Source: CAZBUH01 sp964495095
GTDB taxonomy: Bacteria > Bacillota > Clostridia > Oscillospirales > Oscillospiraceae
Length of the DNA stretch: 24,576 nucleotides
Direction of reading: 5' to 3'
NCBI GenBank assembly: GCA_964495095.1
Contig: CAZBUH010000022.1
Span: forward strand, 1-24,576
Every line of letters begins with the position of its first letter. Within the stretch, counting starts at the first letter, position 1. A model generated the notes under the pieces. That model was given only the letters and a program-made list of their open reading frames with translations. It did no database searches and was not told where the DNA came from. Both the position numbers and the translations under genes were made by a program. Below, piece after piece: positions 7,323 through 15,488 of the stretch.

Positions 7323-7560
7323 GGTAACCAAAAAGCTTAAAAGCAGCGGGATTGAAGTGGCTATATGCACAGAGTTTATAAGGCTGGACGCTTTTCTCAA
7401 ATTCGCCGCCTTATGCGGCACCGGCGGCGAGGCTAAAATGCTTATACAGGACGGGCTTATATCTGTAAACGGAGAGGTCTGTAATCAGCGCGGAAAAAAG
7501 CTTTTTCCCGGGGACAGGGTGTCCTTTCAGGGGAATACCTACGCAGTCAAAAACGGATGA
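7312..7560 (+). CDS. yaaA: S4-domain RNA-binding protein, YaaA/RlbA family
   Basis: An 82-residue protein consisting of little more than one S4 RNA-binding domain. The typical core is visible as FIRLDAFLKFAALCGTGGEAK (22-42) followed by the hallmark ISVNGEVCNQRGKKLFPGD (50-68). Bacillus YaaA is linked to large-subunit ribosome assembly, and the conserved position between dnaN and recF supports the assignment. The N-terminus is about ten residues longer than many homologues. The start at 7312 lies inside dnaN (11-base overlap) with only a weak ribosome site (GTGAGG, about 7296-7301), which suggests translational coupling. Its stop overlaps the recF start by 4 bases (ATGA). Confidence 0.9.
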   Translation: MKVKVTKKLKSSGIEVAICTEFIRLDAFLKFAALCGTGGEAKMLIQDGLISVNGEVCNQRGKKLFPGDRVSFQGNTYAVKNG

Positions 7561-8660
7561 GGATAGACAGTATAGAGCTTGACGGTTTCAGAAATTACGA
7601 TGGTTTCAAAACCGGCTTTGACAGCAATATAAACGTAATAACAGGCGACAATGCCCAGGGAAAGACAAACCTGCTCGAGGCCGTATATTATCTCACAGGG
7701 GCCAGGTCCTTCAGGACCAGATCCGACAGGGAGGTAATAGGCTTCGGCAGGGAATTTGCGTCCATATCCGCCTGCGTTTTTTCAGACGGGCGGAATAAGA
7801 GTATAGATATAAAGCTTATACCGGGCAGGAAAAAGCAGATAGAGGTAAACAGGGTAAAGCTCAAAACGTCTTCAGAGCTGTCAGGGACTCTGACGGCTGT
7901 GCTTTTTTGTCCGGAGGATCTTTACATAATCCGGGAGAGCGCCGGGGCCAGGCGGAGATTTATGGACAACGCCATATGTCAGCTCCGTCCCAGATACGCC
8001 GCCGCTCTAAGTGAATTCAACAGGCTTTACGAGCACAAGGTGAGAATATTAAAGGACCATTTCGAAAAACCGTCCCTTCTGGATACCCTGGACGATTTTA
8101 ATTTAAGGCTTGCCCAGACCGGGGCGGAGCTTATATATTACAGGGCCTCTTTTTCAAGACGTCTCAGCCAGTATGCCGGGAAGATACACCGGGAATTCTC
8201 CGGCGGTCAGGAAGAGCTGACGGCGGAATACAGAACGGTAAAAACCGTGGACGACCCATTTAAAAAGCCGTCGGAAATTCTGCCGATGCTTTTGGAACAC
8301 CAGCAGGGACTGAGACAGGCCGAGATAGACTCGGGCCAGTGCTTAAGCGGCGCCCATAAGGACGATTTGGATATAAAAATAAACGGCGTTCCGGCAAAAA
8401 GCTTTGCCTCTCAGGGCCAAACAAGGACGGCGGCCCTGTCCCTCAAGCTGGCGGAGAGGGAGATACATTTTAACGACAGGGGCGAATATCCGGTGCTGCT
8501 TTTGGACGATGTTTTGTCGGAGCTGGACCCGGGCCGCCAGAGCTTTGTTTTAAACAGAATCACGGAGGGCCAGGTATTTATAACCTGCTGTGAGGACAGA
8601 CAGATAATAAACAAAACCGGCGGCAGGGTACTTAAAATAAGAGAAGGGAAACTTTTGTAA
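7557..8660 (+). CDS. recF: DNA replication and repair protein RecF
   Basis: A 367-residue SMC/ABC-like ATPase that helps load RecA at single-strand gaps with RecO and RecR. Walker A is GDNAQGKTN (30-38). The ABC-type signature region is SQGQTRTAALSLKLAE (285-300). Walker B with the D-loop is VLLLDDVLSELD (313-324). The length equals the family norm. Translation starts at the ATGA overlap with yaaA, and the stop codon shares a base with the next start (TAATG), so yaaA, recF and remB are tightly coupled. Nothing unusual is seen in the protein. Confidence 0.96.
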   Translation: MRIDSIELDGFRNYDGFKTGFDSNINVITGDNAQGKTNLLEAVYYLTGARSFRTRSDREVIGFGREFASISACVFSDGRNKSIDIKLIPGRKKQIEVNRVKLKTSSELSGTLTAVLFCPEDLYIIRESAGARRRFMDNAICQLRPRYAAALSEFNRLYEHKVRILKDHFEKPSLLDTLDDFNLRLAQTGAELIYYRASFSRRLSQYAGKIHREFSGGQEELTAEYRTVKTVDDPFKKPSEILPMLLEHQQGLRQAEIDSGQCLSGAHKDDLDIKINGVPAKSFASQGQTRTAALSLKLAEREIHFNDRGEYPVLLLDDVLSELDPGRQSFVLNRITEGQVFITCCEDRQIINKTGGRVLKIREGKLL

Positions 8661-8926
8661 TGTATCTTAATCTGGGGCAGGACACGGTAGTTCCGCAGAG
8701 CAGCATTATTGGAATATTTGATTTGGACAACACAACTTCGTCACATATAACGAAAAATTTTCTCAACAACTCACAGAGAGAAAAGCGGCTCGTAAATTTA
8801 TGCGACGGGCTTCCGAAATCCTTCGCCGTATGTGTGGAGAACGGGGAGACAAAGGTTTATTTAAGTCAGTTTGCTTCGTCCACACTTATAAAAAGATGTG
8901 AAAATTTTGATGCCAACGCTTTTTAG
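8660..8926 (+). CDS. remB: DUF370-family regulator, RemB-like
   Basis: An 88-residue protein matching the RemB/YaaB (DUF370) family. Family features are the opening MYLNLGQDTVVPQSSIIGIFD, a central LPKSFAVCVENG and the ending YLSQFASSTLIKR. RemA/RemB proteins in Bacillus regulate matrix and osmoprotectant genes, RemA by binding DNA; the role in this organism is inferred only. The location between recF and gyrB is the standard one in Firmicutes. The start codon overlaps the recF stop by one base, with no independent ribosome site, so translation is probably by reinitiation. Confidence 0.88.
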   Translation: MYLNLGQDTVVPQSSIIGIFDLDNTTSSHITKNFLNNSQREKRLVNLCDGLPKSFAVCVENGETKVYLSQFASSTLIKRCENFDANAF

Positions 8927-8947
8927 CGCATTGGCGGGAGGTAGAGT

Positions 8948-10879
8948 ATGTCAGATATAAACGAAAAGGTAACTCAGGAATACGACGCGTCAAAAATACA
9001 GGTTTTGGAAGGGCTGGAGGCCGTAAGAAAGCGCCCCGGTATGTATATAGGCTCCACATCGTCCACAGGTCTGCACCATCTCGTTTACGAGATAGTGGAT
9101 AATGCCATCGACGAGGCCCTGGCGGGATACTGCAACGATATAGTCGTGACCATACACGACGGGAATATAATAACAGTCGTTGATAACGGCCGCGGCATAC
9201 CCGTAGACGTACAGGAACAGACGGGAAAATCCGCCCTTGAGGTGGTCTATACCGTGCTCCACGCCGGCGGAAAATTCGGCGGCGGCGGATACAAGGTGTC
9301 CGGAGGACTTCACGGCGTGGGCGCGTCGGTTGTAAACGCCCTCTCCGAATGGCTGACAGTGCAGGTACACAAAAACGGCAAAATATACGAGATGAAGTTC
9401 TCCCGGGGCGATACCACGGAGGAGCTTAAAATAATCGGTGATACGGATAAGACCGGCACCACCGTAACCTTCAAGCCGGACCCTGAGATATTTGACGAGA
9501 CGGAATACAGCTATGACACACTACACACCCGTATGCGTGAGCAGGCGTTTTTAAACGCCGGAGTAAAAATAACCACAATAGACGAGCGCCCCGGCATGGA
9601 GCAGCAGGACGTTATGCACTACGAGGGCGGCATAAAAGAGTTTGTAACATACTTAAACAAGAACAAAAACCCGCTCCACGAGCAGATTATATACATGTCC
9701 GGAGAAAAAAACGATGCTATGGCCGAGGTGGCCATGCAGTATAACGATGGATATAACGAGCTTATACTCTCATTTGCCAACAACATACACACCCCCGAGG
9801 GAGGCATGCACGAGACGGGCTTTAAGACGGCCCTTACAAGAGTGCTGAACGACTACGGAAAGAAAATAAAAATGTTAAAGGACGACGAGAAAATTTCCGG
9901 CGAGGACTGCCGTGAGGGACTTTCCGTCGTAATAAGCGTAAAGCTCATAGAGGCCCAGTTTGAGGGCCAGACAAAGACGAAGCTGGGAAACAGCGAGATA
10001 AGGACTCTGGTTGACAGCATAGTTTCAGATAAGCTGGCCCAGTTTTTGGAGGAAAACCCCGCCGCCGGCAAGCTGATAATCGACAAGGCGCTTACGGCAA
10101 ACAGGGCAAGAGAGGCCGCCAGAAAGGCCAGGGAGTCGGTGAGAAGGAAAACGGGGCTGGAATCCGGCCAGATGCCGGATAAGCTTCAGGACTGCAACGA
10201 GCGGGACCCCAGCCTGTGCGAAATTTACATCGTTGAGGGCGACTCCGCGGCAGGCTCCGCCATTCAGGGCAGGGACTCCAGATTCCAGGCTATCCTCGCC
10301 ATGTGGGGCAAGATGCTCAATGTGGAGAAGGCCCGGGCCGATAAGATATACGGGAACGACAAGCTGTATCCGCTTATAGTGGCTCTCGGCGCCGGTATAG
10401 GCGAGGAGTTCAATATCGAAAAGCTCCGCTACCACAAAATAATTATTATGGCCGATGCCGATGTTGACGGCAGCCATATAAGGACGCTGCTGCTCACCTT
10501 CTTTTTCAGGTACATGCGGCCGCTTATAGAAAACGGATATGTCTATTCCGCAGTACCGCCCCTTTATAAGCTCACAAGGGGAAAAACGACGCGGGTGGCG
10601 TACTCAGACCCACAGCGCGACCAGATAAGCGCCGAGATGCGCGGTGACAATCCCTCGGCAAAAGTGGATATAAGCCGCTATAAGGGCCTTGGCGAGATGG
10701 ACCCCCACGAGCTTTGGGAGACTACAATGGACCCGGAAAAGCGCACTTTAAGGCGCATTACGCTGGACGACGCCGTGGCGGCGGACCAGGTGTTTACCGT
10801 TCTTATGGGCGAGGACGTTGAGCCCAGACGCGAATGGATAGAGACAAACGCAAAATACGTCGTAAATCTTGATGTTTAA
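8948..10879 (+). CDS. gyrB: DNA gyrase subunit B
   Basis: The 643-residue ATPase subunit of gyrase, which introduces negative supercoils with GyrA. The GHKL ATP site shows E48 (catalytic) and N52 in EIVDNAIDEA, D79 in VDNGRGIP, and the glycine-rich lid GGGGYKVSGGLHGVG (111-125). The TOPRIM domain has EGDSA (E430) and DADVDG (503-508), followed by RYKGLGEMDP, near the C-terminus, that marks type IIA enzymes. The region after EGDSA reads AAGSAIQGRD and WGKMLNVEKAR rather than the more common GGSAKQGRD and RGKILNVEKAR; I believe this variant occurs in other Clostridia. GGGAGG (8936-8941) gives a strong ribosome site. It is followed 13 bases later by gyrA. Confidence 0.97.
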   Translation: MSDINEKVTQEYDASKIQVLEGLEAVRKRPGMYIGSTSSTGLHHLVYEIVDNAIDEALAGYCNDIVVTIHDGNIITVVDNGRGIPVDVQEQTGKSALEVVYTVLHAGGKFGGGGYKVSGGLHGVGASVVNALSEWLTVQVHKNGKIYEMKFSRGDTTEELKIIGDTDKTGTTVTFKPDPEIFDETEYSYDTLHTRMREQAFLNAGVKITTIDERPGMEQQDVMHYEGGIKEFVTYLNKNKNPLHEQIIYMSGEKNDAMAEVAMQYNDGYNELILSFANNIHTPEGGMHETGFKTALTRVLNDYGKKIKMLKDDEKISGEDCREGLSVVISVKLIEAQFEGQTKTKLGNSEIRTLVDSIVSDKLAQFLEENPAAGKLIIDKALTANRAREAARKARESVRRKTGLESGQMPDKLQDCNERDPSLCEIYIVEGDSAAGSAIQGRDSRFQAILAMWGKMLNVEKARADKIYGNDKLYPLIVALGAGIGEEFNIEKLRYHKIIIMADADVDGSHIRTLLLTFFFRYMRPLIENGYVYSAVPPLYKLTRGKTTRVAYSDPQRDQISAEMRGDNPSAKVDISRYKGLGEMDPHELWETTMDPEKRTLRRITLDDAVAADQVFTVLMGEDVEPRREWIETNAKYVVNLDV

Positions 10880-10892
10880 GGGGGCGCGGTAA

Positions 10893-13433
10893 ATGGCACA
10901 CAATAGAGATTATAAGCCTGAGGATATCGCGTTTCCGGATCAGGTAATTACAGAATCAGAGCTTGTGCAGGAGATGAAGGCCAGCTATATCGACTACGCC
11001 ATGTCGGTAATAGTCGGGCGCGCCCTGCCGGATGTGCGGGACGGCCTTAAGCCGGTACACAGGAGGATACTCTACTCCATGTACGAGGGGGGTCTGACCC
11101 ACCAGAATCCCTACAAAAAATGCGCCACCGCCGTCGGTGATGTGCTGGGCCACTACCACCCCCACGGGGACGCATCCGTATATGACGCGCTGGTAAGGCT
11201 GGCCCAGGATTTCTCAATGAGGCATCCCCTTATTGACGGCCACGGAAACTTCGGCTCCGTGGACGGCGACCCTCCCGCGGCCTACAGGTACACGGAGGCC
11301 AGGATGTCCCGTATCTCCGACGAGATGCTCCGGGATATAGACAAGGAGACGGTTGACTGGGACCCCAACTTCGACGAGAGCAGAAAAGAGCCGAGAGTGC
11401 TCCCATCACGTTTTCCAAACCTGCTTGTAAACGGCTCCTCCGGCATAGCCGTAGGCATGGCCACCAATATTCCGCCCCACAATCTGAGAGAGGTCATAAA
11501 CGCCTGCATATGCGTTCTGGATAACCCGGAGGCGACACTTTCAGACCTTATGGAGCATGTGGAGGGCCCGGATTTCCCCACAAAGGGCATAATTATGGGC
11601 AGAAACGGCATACGCCAGGCCTACGCCACCGGCCGGGGCCGGGTGGTGGTCCGGGCCAGGACGGAGTTTGAGGAGTACGGCCGGGACCGCAGGACGAGAA
11701 TTATCGTCTCCGAGCTTCCCTATCAGGTAAATAAGCGCCAGCTTATTAAAAATATCGCCGAGCAGGTGAAGGATAAGCGACTTGACGGCATTTCGGATCT
11801 GCGCGACGAATCGGACAGAAACGGAATGCGCATGGTAATTGAGCTGCGCCGGGACGCAAATCCGCAGGTGGTATTAAACAAGCTCTTTACCCAGACGCAG
11901 CTCCAGTCCAGCTTTTCCATAATCATGCTGGCCCTGGTGCAGAATCAGACCCAGCCGAGAATACTGTCGCTGCGGCACATACTTGACGAGTACCTGACGT
12001 TTCAGGAGAGCATAATTACCCGCAGGACAAAATATGACCTGAAAAAAGCCCAGGAGCGGGCGCATTTGCTGCAGGGCCTTATAATCGCTCAGGACAACAT
12101 CGACGAGGTAATCCATATAATTCGTTCCAGCTACGACAACGCCAAGGAAAGGCTTATGGAGCGCTTCGGGTTTGACGATATACAGGCCCAGGCCATACTG
12201 GACATGCGCCTTAAAGCCCTCCAGGGGCTGGACAGGGAAAAGCTCCAGGGCGAATATGACGAGCTGCAGGAAAAGATAAAATACTATAACGAGCTGCTGG
12301 CCGATCCTGAGAAGATAAAGGGCGTATTGAAGGACGAGCTTATCGCTATCCGTGACAAATACGGAAACGACAGGCTTACGGAAATCCAGGACGTTGAGGA
12401 CGAGATAGACGTTGAGGACCTTATTGAGGAGGAGGAGTGCGTATACACCCTCACCCATAACGGCTATATTAAGAGGATGCCCGCCTCCGAATACCACGCT
12501 CAGGGCCGGGGCGGCCGGGGCATAAAGGCCATGGCCACCCGAGAGGAGGACTTTGTGGAGACGGTGTTTACGGCGTCAACCCACGACTATATACTTTTCT
12601 TCACAAATCTCGGCAAGGTCTATAAGAAAAAGGGCTACAACATCCCGGAAGCCGGACGTCAGGCCAAGGGCACGAATATAGTGAATATAATCCAGGTGGA
12701 GCAGGGCGAAAAGGTCTCCGCAATGATACACATGCGGGAATTTTCCGAGGATGCGTTCCTGATGTTTGTCACAAGGATGGGAACGGTAAAGAGGCTCTGC
12801 CTGTCGGCGCTTAAAAATATCAGAAGCTCCGGAATAAGGGCGCTGCATCTTGAGGAGGGCGACGAGCTTATTTCCGTGCGGCAGACCGACGGAAAGCAGC
12901 GGATACTTATCGCCACCCACGACGGCTCCGCCATATGCTTTGACGAAAACGACGTGCGGCCCATGGGCCGTGACGCCGTGGGCGTGAGAGGCATAAAGCT
13001 CCGGGCGGGAGACTACTGCATAGGAGCCGCCAGAGCCAGGGAAAACGGGACGCTGCTTTCAGTCACCGAAAACGGCTACGGAAAGAGAACGGAGATATCC
13101 GAATATCTGAGAGGCGACAGCGGAAATCCCCAAAACCGCGGCGGTCTGGGACTTAAAAACTACAATATCACGGAAAAGACAGGTAAAGTGGCCGGCATTA
13201 AGGTGGTTGACGACGGGGACGATATCCTCATTATCTCCAACGACGGCACGATTATAAGGATGGCGGCCTCTGACATAAGCATTTACGGCCGCGCCACCCA
13301 GGGCGTAAGGCTTATGCGCCTTACCGGGGATTCGAAGGTTATATCCATAGCCAGGACTGAGAAATCGGCGGAGCAGGAGGCGCCGGAGAGCGCCGAAGAG
13401 GATGAAAACACGCCGGAGAGCACTGAGAAATAA
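10893..13433 (+). CDS. gyrA: DNA gyrase subunit A
   Basis: The 846-residue DNA-breaking subunit of gyrase. The catalytic tyrosine is Y133 in AAYRYTEAR. The quinolone-resistance-determining segment is HPHGDASVYDALVRLAQ (89-105): the residue equivalent to E. coli Ser83 is A94, while Asp87 is kept as D98. The GyrA box that confers DNA wrapping is present as QGRGGRG (537-543), so this is gyrase rather than topoisomerase IV. The six-bladed C-terminal propeller is complete, followed by an acidic tail of about 25 residues encoded partly by a repeated 11-base segment (13381-13391 and 13411-13421). The ribosome site is a G-rich AAGGGGG. It is cotranscribed with gyrB, and a hairpin without T-run follows the stop. 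Confidence 0.97.
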   Translation: MAHNRDYKPEDIAFPDQVITESELVQEMKASYIDYAMSVIVGRALPDVRDGLKPVHRRILYSMYEGGLTHQNPYKKCATAVGDVLGHYHPHGDASVYDALVRLAQDFSMRHPLIDGHGNFGSVDGDPPAAYRYTEARMSRISDEMLRDIDKETVDWDPNFDESRKEPRVLPSRFPNLLVNGSSGIAVGMATNIPPHNLREVINACICVLDNPEATLSDLMEHVEGPDFPTKGIIMGRNGIRQAYATGRGRVVVRARTEFEEYGRDRRTRIIVSELPYQVNKRQLIKNIAEQVKDKRLDGISDLRDESDRNGMRMVIELRRDANPQVVLNKLFTQTQLQSSFSIIMLALVQNQTQPRILSLRHILDEYLTFQESIITRRTKYDLKKAQERAHLLQGLIIAQDNIDEVIHIIRSSYDNAKERLMERFGFDDIQAQAILDMRLKALQGLDREKLQGEYDELQEKIKYYNELLADPEKIKGVLKDELIAIRDKYGNDRLTEIQDVEDEIDVEDLIEEEECVYTLTHNGYIKRMPASEYHAQGRGGRGIKAMATREEDFVETVFTASTHDYILFFTNLGKVYKKKGYNIPEAGRQAKGTNIVNIIQVEQGEKVSAMIHMREFSEDAFLMFVTRMGTVKRLCLSALKNIRSSGIRALHLEEGDELISVRQTDGKQRILIATHDGSAICFDENDVRPMGRDAVGVRGIKLRAGDYCIGAARARENGTLLSVTENGYGKRTEISEYLRGDSGNPQNRGGLGLKNYNITEKTGKVAGIKVVDDGDDILIISNDGTIIRMAASDISIYGRATQGVRLMRLTGDSKVISIARTEKSAEQEAPESAEEDENTPESTEK

Positions 13434-13438
13434 ATAAC

Positions 13439-13460
13439 AGGGCGGCCAAATGGCCGCCCT
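13439..13460 (+). other. Hairpin between gyrA and rnhA
   Basis: A perfect 9-bp GC-rich stem (13439-13447 with 13452-13460) with a 4-base loop, starting 6 bases after the gyrA stop. There is no T-run, and the rnhA ribosome site follows 7 bases later. It is more likely an mRNA-processing or stabilising hairpin, or a partial pause, than a full terminator. Confidence 0.6.
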
Positions 13461-13475
13461 GCCCTATGGAGGCTT

Positions 13476-13910
13476 ATGAAGGAAGTTACCATATACACCG
13501 ACGGAGCCTGCTCCGGAAACCCCGGGCCGGGCGGCTGGGGCGCAATCTTAATATACGGAGAGCATAAAAAAGAGCTTTCCGGCGGGGAGAGGCAGACCAC
13601 CAACAACAGGATGGAGCTTCTGGGCGTTATAACGGCATTGGAGGCGCTGAAGGAGCCGTGCCGGGTGACGCTCTACACCGATTCCCAATATATAGTGAAC
13701 GCCGTAAATGAGGGCTGGCTTTCCTCCTGGAAGCAGAAAAACTGGAAGCGGAAGGGCGGAGACGTAAAAAACCCGGATTTGTGGCAGCGGGTTTATGAGC
13801 TCATAAGCGTTCATGAGGTGAAATTTATATGGGTAAAGGGCCACGCGGAGAATAAATTCAATAACCGCTGCGACGAGCTGGCGGTGGAATACAGAAAAAG
13901 ATACGATTAA
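13476..13910 (+). CDS. rnhA: Ribonuclease HI
   Basis: A 144-residue RNase HI that degrades RNA in RNA-DNA hybrids, needed for primer and R-loop removal. The four metal-binding acidic residues are D9 (YTDGAC), E47 (RMELLG), D69 (YTDSQY) and D133 (CDELA), with the assisting histidine H123 in VKGHAENK. The basic-protrusion segment SWKQKNWKRKGGDVKN (84-99) is present, as in E. coli RNase HI. The only sensible start is the ATG at 13476, although the GGAGG (13468-13472) is just 3 bases away, which may lower efficiency. It sits 42 bases after gyrA and ends in a strong terminator, so it probably closes the gyrBA unit. Confidence 0.95.
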   Translation: MKEVTIYTDGACSGNPGPGGWGAILIYGEHKKELSGGERQTTNNRMELLGVITALEALKEPCRVTLYTDSQYIVNAVNEGWLSSWKQKNWKRKGGDVKNPDLWQRVYELISVHEVKFIWVKGHAENKFNNRCDELAVEYRKRYD

Positions 13911-13939
13911 AAGGGTACGGGAAATCCGTACCCTTTTTT
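13911..13939 (+). terminator. Rho-independent terminator after rnhA
   Basis: A perfect 10-bp stem (13911-13920 with 13926-13935), loop GAAAT, and six T residues (13934-13939) starting directly after the rnhA stop codon. This is a classic intrinsic terminator. Confidence 0.93.
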
Positions 13940-13978
13940 CGCGACAAGGCCCGCAATCCGGCGGGCGCTTTTGAAAAT

Positions 13979-14017
13979 AAAAAAGGACTGAGAAGCGCTC
14001 TGCTTTTCAGTCCTTTT
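13979..14017 (-). terminator. Rho-independent terminator of rpsT
   Basis: Arms at 13981-13996 and 14002-14017 pair over 16 positions with a single G-T wobble around a 5-base loop. On the minus strand the stem is followed by a T-run (complement of the A-run at 13979-13984). It ends the rpsT transcript and, with the rnhA terminator 40 bases away, blocks convergent transcription. Confidence 0.88.
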
Positions 14018-14033
14018 GCATCCGTTAAATGTC

Positions 14034-14300
14034 TTACTGTGCCAGGCTGTTTACCTTGTGGGCCAACTGACTCTTTTTACGAGCGGCATTATTCTTGTGG
14101 ATAATGCCTTTAGCGGCAGCGCGGTCTACAGTCTTAACAGCAACTTTATAGGCGCTTTCGGCTGCTTCACGGTTGCCCTCAGCGACGGCTGCGTCAACCT
14201 TTTTGATGTTGGTCTTAAGGATGGACTTTCTTATCTTGTTGCGGGCAGTCCTGTCTCTGGCAATAAGGACACGCTTGGACGCGGATTTAATGTTGGGCAT
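14034..14300 (-). CDS. rpsT: 30S ribosomal protein S20
   Basis: An 88-residue, lysine/arginine-rich helical protein that binds 16S rRNA. The beginning MPNIKSASKRV and the ending HKNNAARKKSQLAHKVNSL are typical of S20. An in-frame GTG four codons upstream (14312) overlaps the ribosome site AGGAGGAGG (minus strand, 14320-14312), so the ATG at 14300 is preferred. That matches the family N-terminus and leaves an 11-base spacing. It is the only minus-strand gene in the window, divergent from gpr, an adjacency also seen in other spore-formers. Confidence 0.96.
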   Translation of the reverse strand: MPNIKSASKRVLIARDRTARNKIRKSILKTNIKKVDAAVAEGNREAAESAYKVAVKTVDRAAAKGIIHKNNAARKKSQLAHKVNSLAQ

Positions 14301-14373
14301 GCTTTTAGCCACCTCCTCCTATAAAGTCACGGGAATAAGCATAAAAATATCTTTTTACACCGTGCGGAAATAT

Positions 14374-14402
14374 ATTTTAACATTACTTATCTTAAAAAGC
14401 AA
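14374..14402 (-). promoter_or_regulatory. rpsT promoter
   Basis: On the minus strand TTGCTT (14402-14397) is followed by a 17-bp spacer and TAAAAT (14379-14374), with a TG one base before the -10. The predicted leader is about 65 bases, long enough for the S20 autoregulation known in E. coli, but no specific regulatory fold was identified. Confidence 0.65.
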
Positions 14403-14428
14403 GGGTTTTCTAAAAAAATTTTAAATTT

Positions 14429-14479
14429 TGAATACGATTGTGTCTTGTGTGAATACTAACCACTATAATTTGTATTTTA
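14429..14479 (+). promoter_or_regulatory. Candidate tandem sigma-G promoters of gpr
   Basis: Two copies of TGAATA (14429-14434 and 14450-14455) are each followed, after 17 bases, by a forespore-type -10: AATACTA (14452-14458) and TATTTTA (14473-14479). Each -10 matches six of seven positions or close to the sigma-G consensus CATNNTA, and GAATA matches the GNATR -35. Known gpr genes are transcribed by forespore sigma factors. A TATAAT at 14464-14469 also lies here but lacks a good -35. Confidence 0.45.
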
Positions 14480-14504
14480 GCTGTATTTTGTGGGAGGCGG
14501 CATT

Positions 14505-15404
14505 ATGAAAAAACGCACGGACCTGGCGCTGGAGGCCAGGGAGATATGGTCCGAATCGGCATCGGAGCAGACGGAGCTGCCCGGCGTCAAGGCCCGGGAG
14601 GAGGATAAAAACGGGTTTAAGGTCACCGTGGTGGAAATTTTGAACGAGCAGGGCTCCAAAGAATTATGTAAACCAATGGGAAAATATGTGACTATTGAGC
14701 TTGGGGGGCTTATCCGCCGGGAGGACGAGGCTTTTGCAAGATGCGCAGAAACAGTGTCGGAGACGCTTCGAGATATGATGGGCGGCGGGAAAAAGACGGT
14801 GCTGGTTGCGGGACTGGGCAACAGGCGGATAACGCCGGACGCAGTGGGGCCCGAGGTTATAAGCAATATTATGGTGACGCGGCACCTTACGGAGACGATT
14901 CCCGAACATTTTAAAAATTTTAACAGGATTGCGGCGGTGGAAACCGGCGTGCTGGCCGCCACCGGCATTGAGAGCGCCGCTGTGATAAAGGCCTTGTGCC
15001 GGGAGATAGCGCCGGAGCTTGTGATTGTTGTGGACGCCCTGGTGTCCAGAAATATCTCCCGGGTGTGCCGGACAATACAAATTGCGGATTCCGGCATTGT
15101 CCCCGGCTCCGGCGTGGGCAACAGCCGGGAGGAGATAAGCGAAAAGACCCTTGGCAGGCCGGTGCTGGCCGTGGGAATACCCACGGTGGTGGACGCGGGC
15201 ACTATGGCCATGGACGCGGCGGAGGAGGCCGGCGTGCCGGAGGACATTGCGGAGAAGCTGGGAAAAATCCGCAGCGGCATGATCGTGACGCCAAAGGACA
15301 TCGATGAGAACATCACAAATCTGTCCAGGGTGACGGGCTACGGAATCGACATGGCCTTGCAGCCTGGATTGTCCGTGGGGGATATCAATATGTTTTTAAG
15401 CTGA
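14505..15404 (+). CDS. gpr: Spore germination protease GPR
   Basis: A 299-residue protease of the GPR family, which degrades small acid-soluble spore proteins during germination. Family signatures include RTDLALEA (4-11), VLVAGLGNRRITPDAVGPEV, the DALVSRNISRVCRTIQIADSGIVPGSGVGN stretch (given here only as a landmark, about 178-207) and GIPTVVDAGTMA. It lacks the roughly 60-residue insertion that Bacillus GPR has before the C-terminal VTPKDID, as many clostridial forms do. Bacillus enzymes self-cleave after RTD within the first 16 residues; here RTD ends at residue 6, so the propeptide would be only six residues. The ATG at 14505 follows GGGAGG (14492-14497) by 7 bases; a GTG at 14490 has no ribosome site. 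The gene is evidence of sporulation capacity. Confidence 0.93.
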   Translation: MKKRTDLALEAREIWSESASEQTELPGVKAREEDKNGFKVTVVEILNEQGSKELCKPMGKYVTIELGGLIRREDEAFARCAETVSETLRDMMGGGKKTVLVAGLGNRRITPDAVGPEVISNIMVTRHLTETIPEHFKNFNRIAAVETGVLAATGIESAAVIKALCREIAPELVIVVDALVSRNISRVCRTIQIADSGIVPGSGVGNSREEISEKTLGRPVLAVGIPTVVDAGTMAMDAAEEAGVPEDIAEKLGKIRSGMIVTPKDIDENITNLSRVTGYGIDMALQPGLSVGDINMFLS

Positions 15405-15405
15405 A

Positions 15406-15421
15406 TGTTTCACGTGAAACG
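15406..15421. promoter_or_regulatory. parS site 1
   Basis: TGTTTCACGTGAAACG matches 15 of 16 bases of the Bacillus parS consensus bound by ParB/Spo0J. It begins 2 bases after the gpr stop codon. Confidence 0.92.
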
Positions 15422-15440
15422 CTCAAAAAGAAAAAACCCA

Positions 15441-15456
15441 TGTTTCACGTGAAACA
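15441..15456. promoter_or_regulatory. parS site 2
   Basis: TGTTTCACGTGAAACA is a perfect 16-bp parS, centred 35 bp from site 1. It is the core of a 28-bp perfect palindrome (15435-15462). An A-run just before it (15431-15436) would give a terminator-like T-run on the minus strand, although no minus gene is nearby. The site ends 5 bases before the -35 of the parA promoter, so bound ParB could affect parAB expression. Confidence 0.96.
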
Positions 15457-15460
15457 TGGG

Positions 15461-15488
15461 TTGAAAAGATATTCCAATGTGGTATAAT
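15461..15488 (+). promoter_or_regulatory. parA promoter
   Basis: TTGAAA (15461-15466), a 16-bp spacer and TATAAT (15483-15488) with an upstream TG (15480-15481) form an extended -10 promoter. It directs a leader of about 155 bases to parA. The -10 is embedded in a dyad (next entry) and the -35 abuts parS site 2. Confidence 0.6.
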
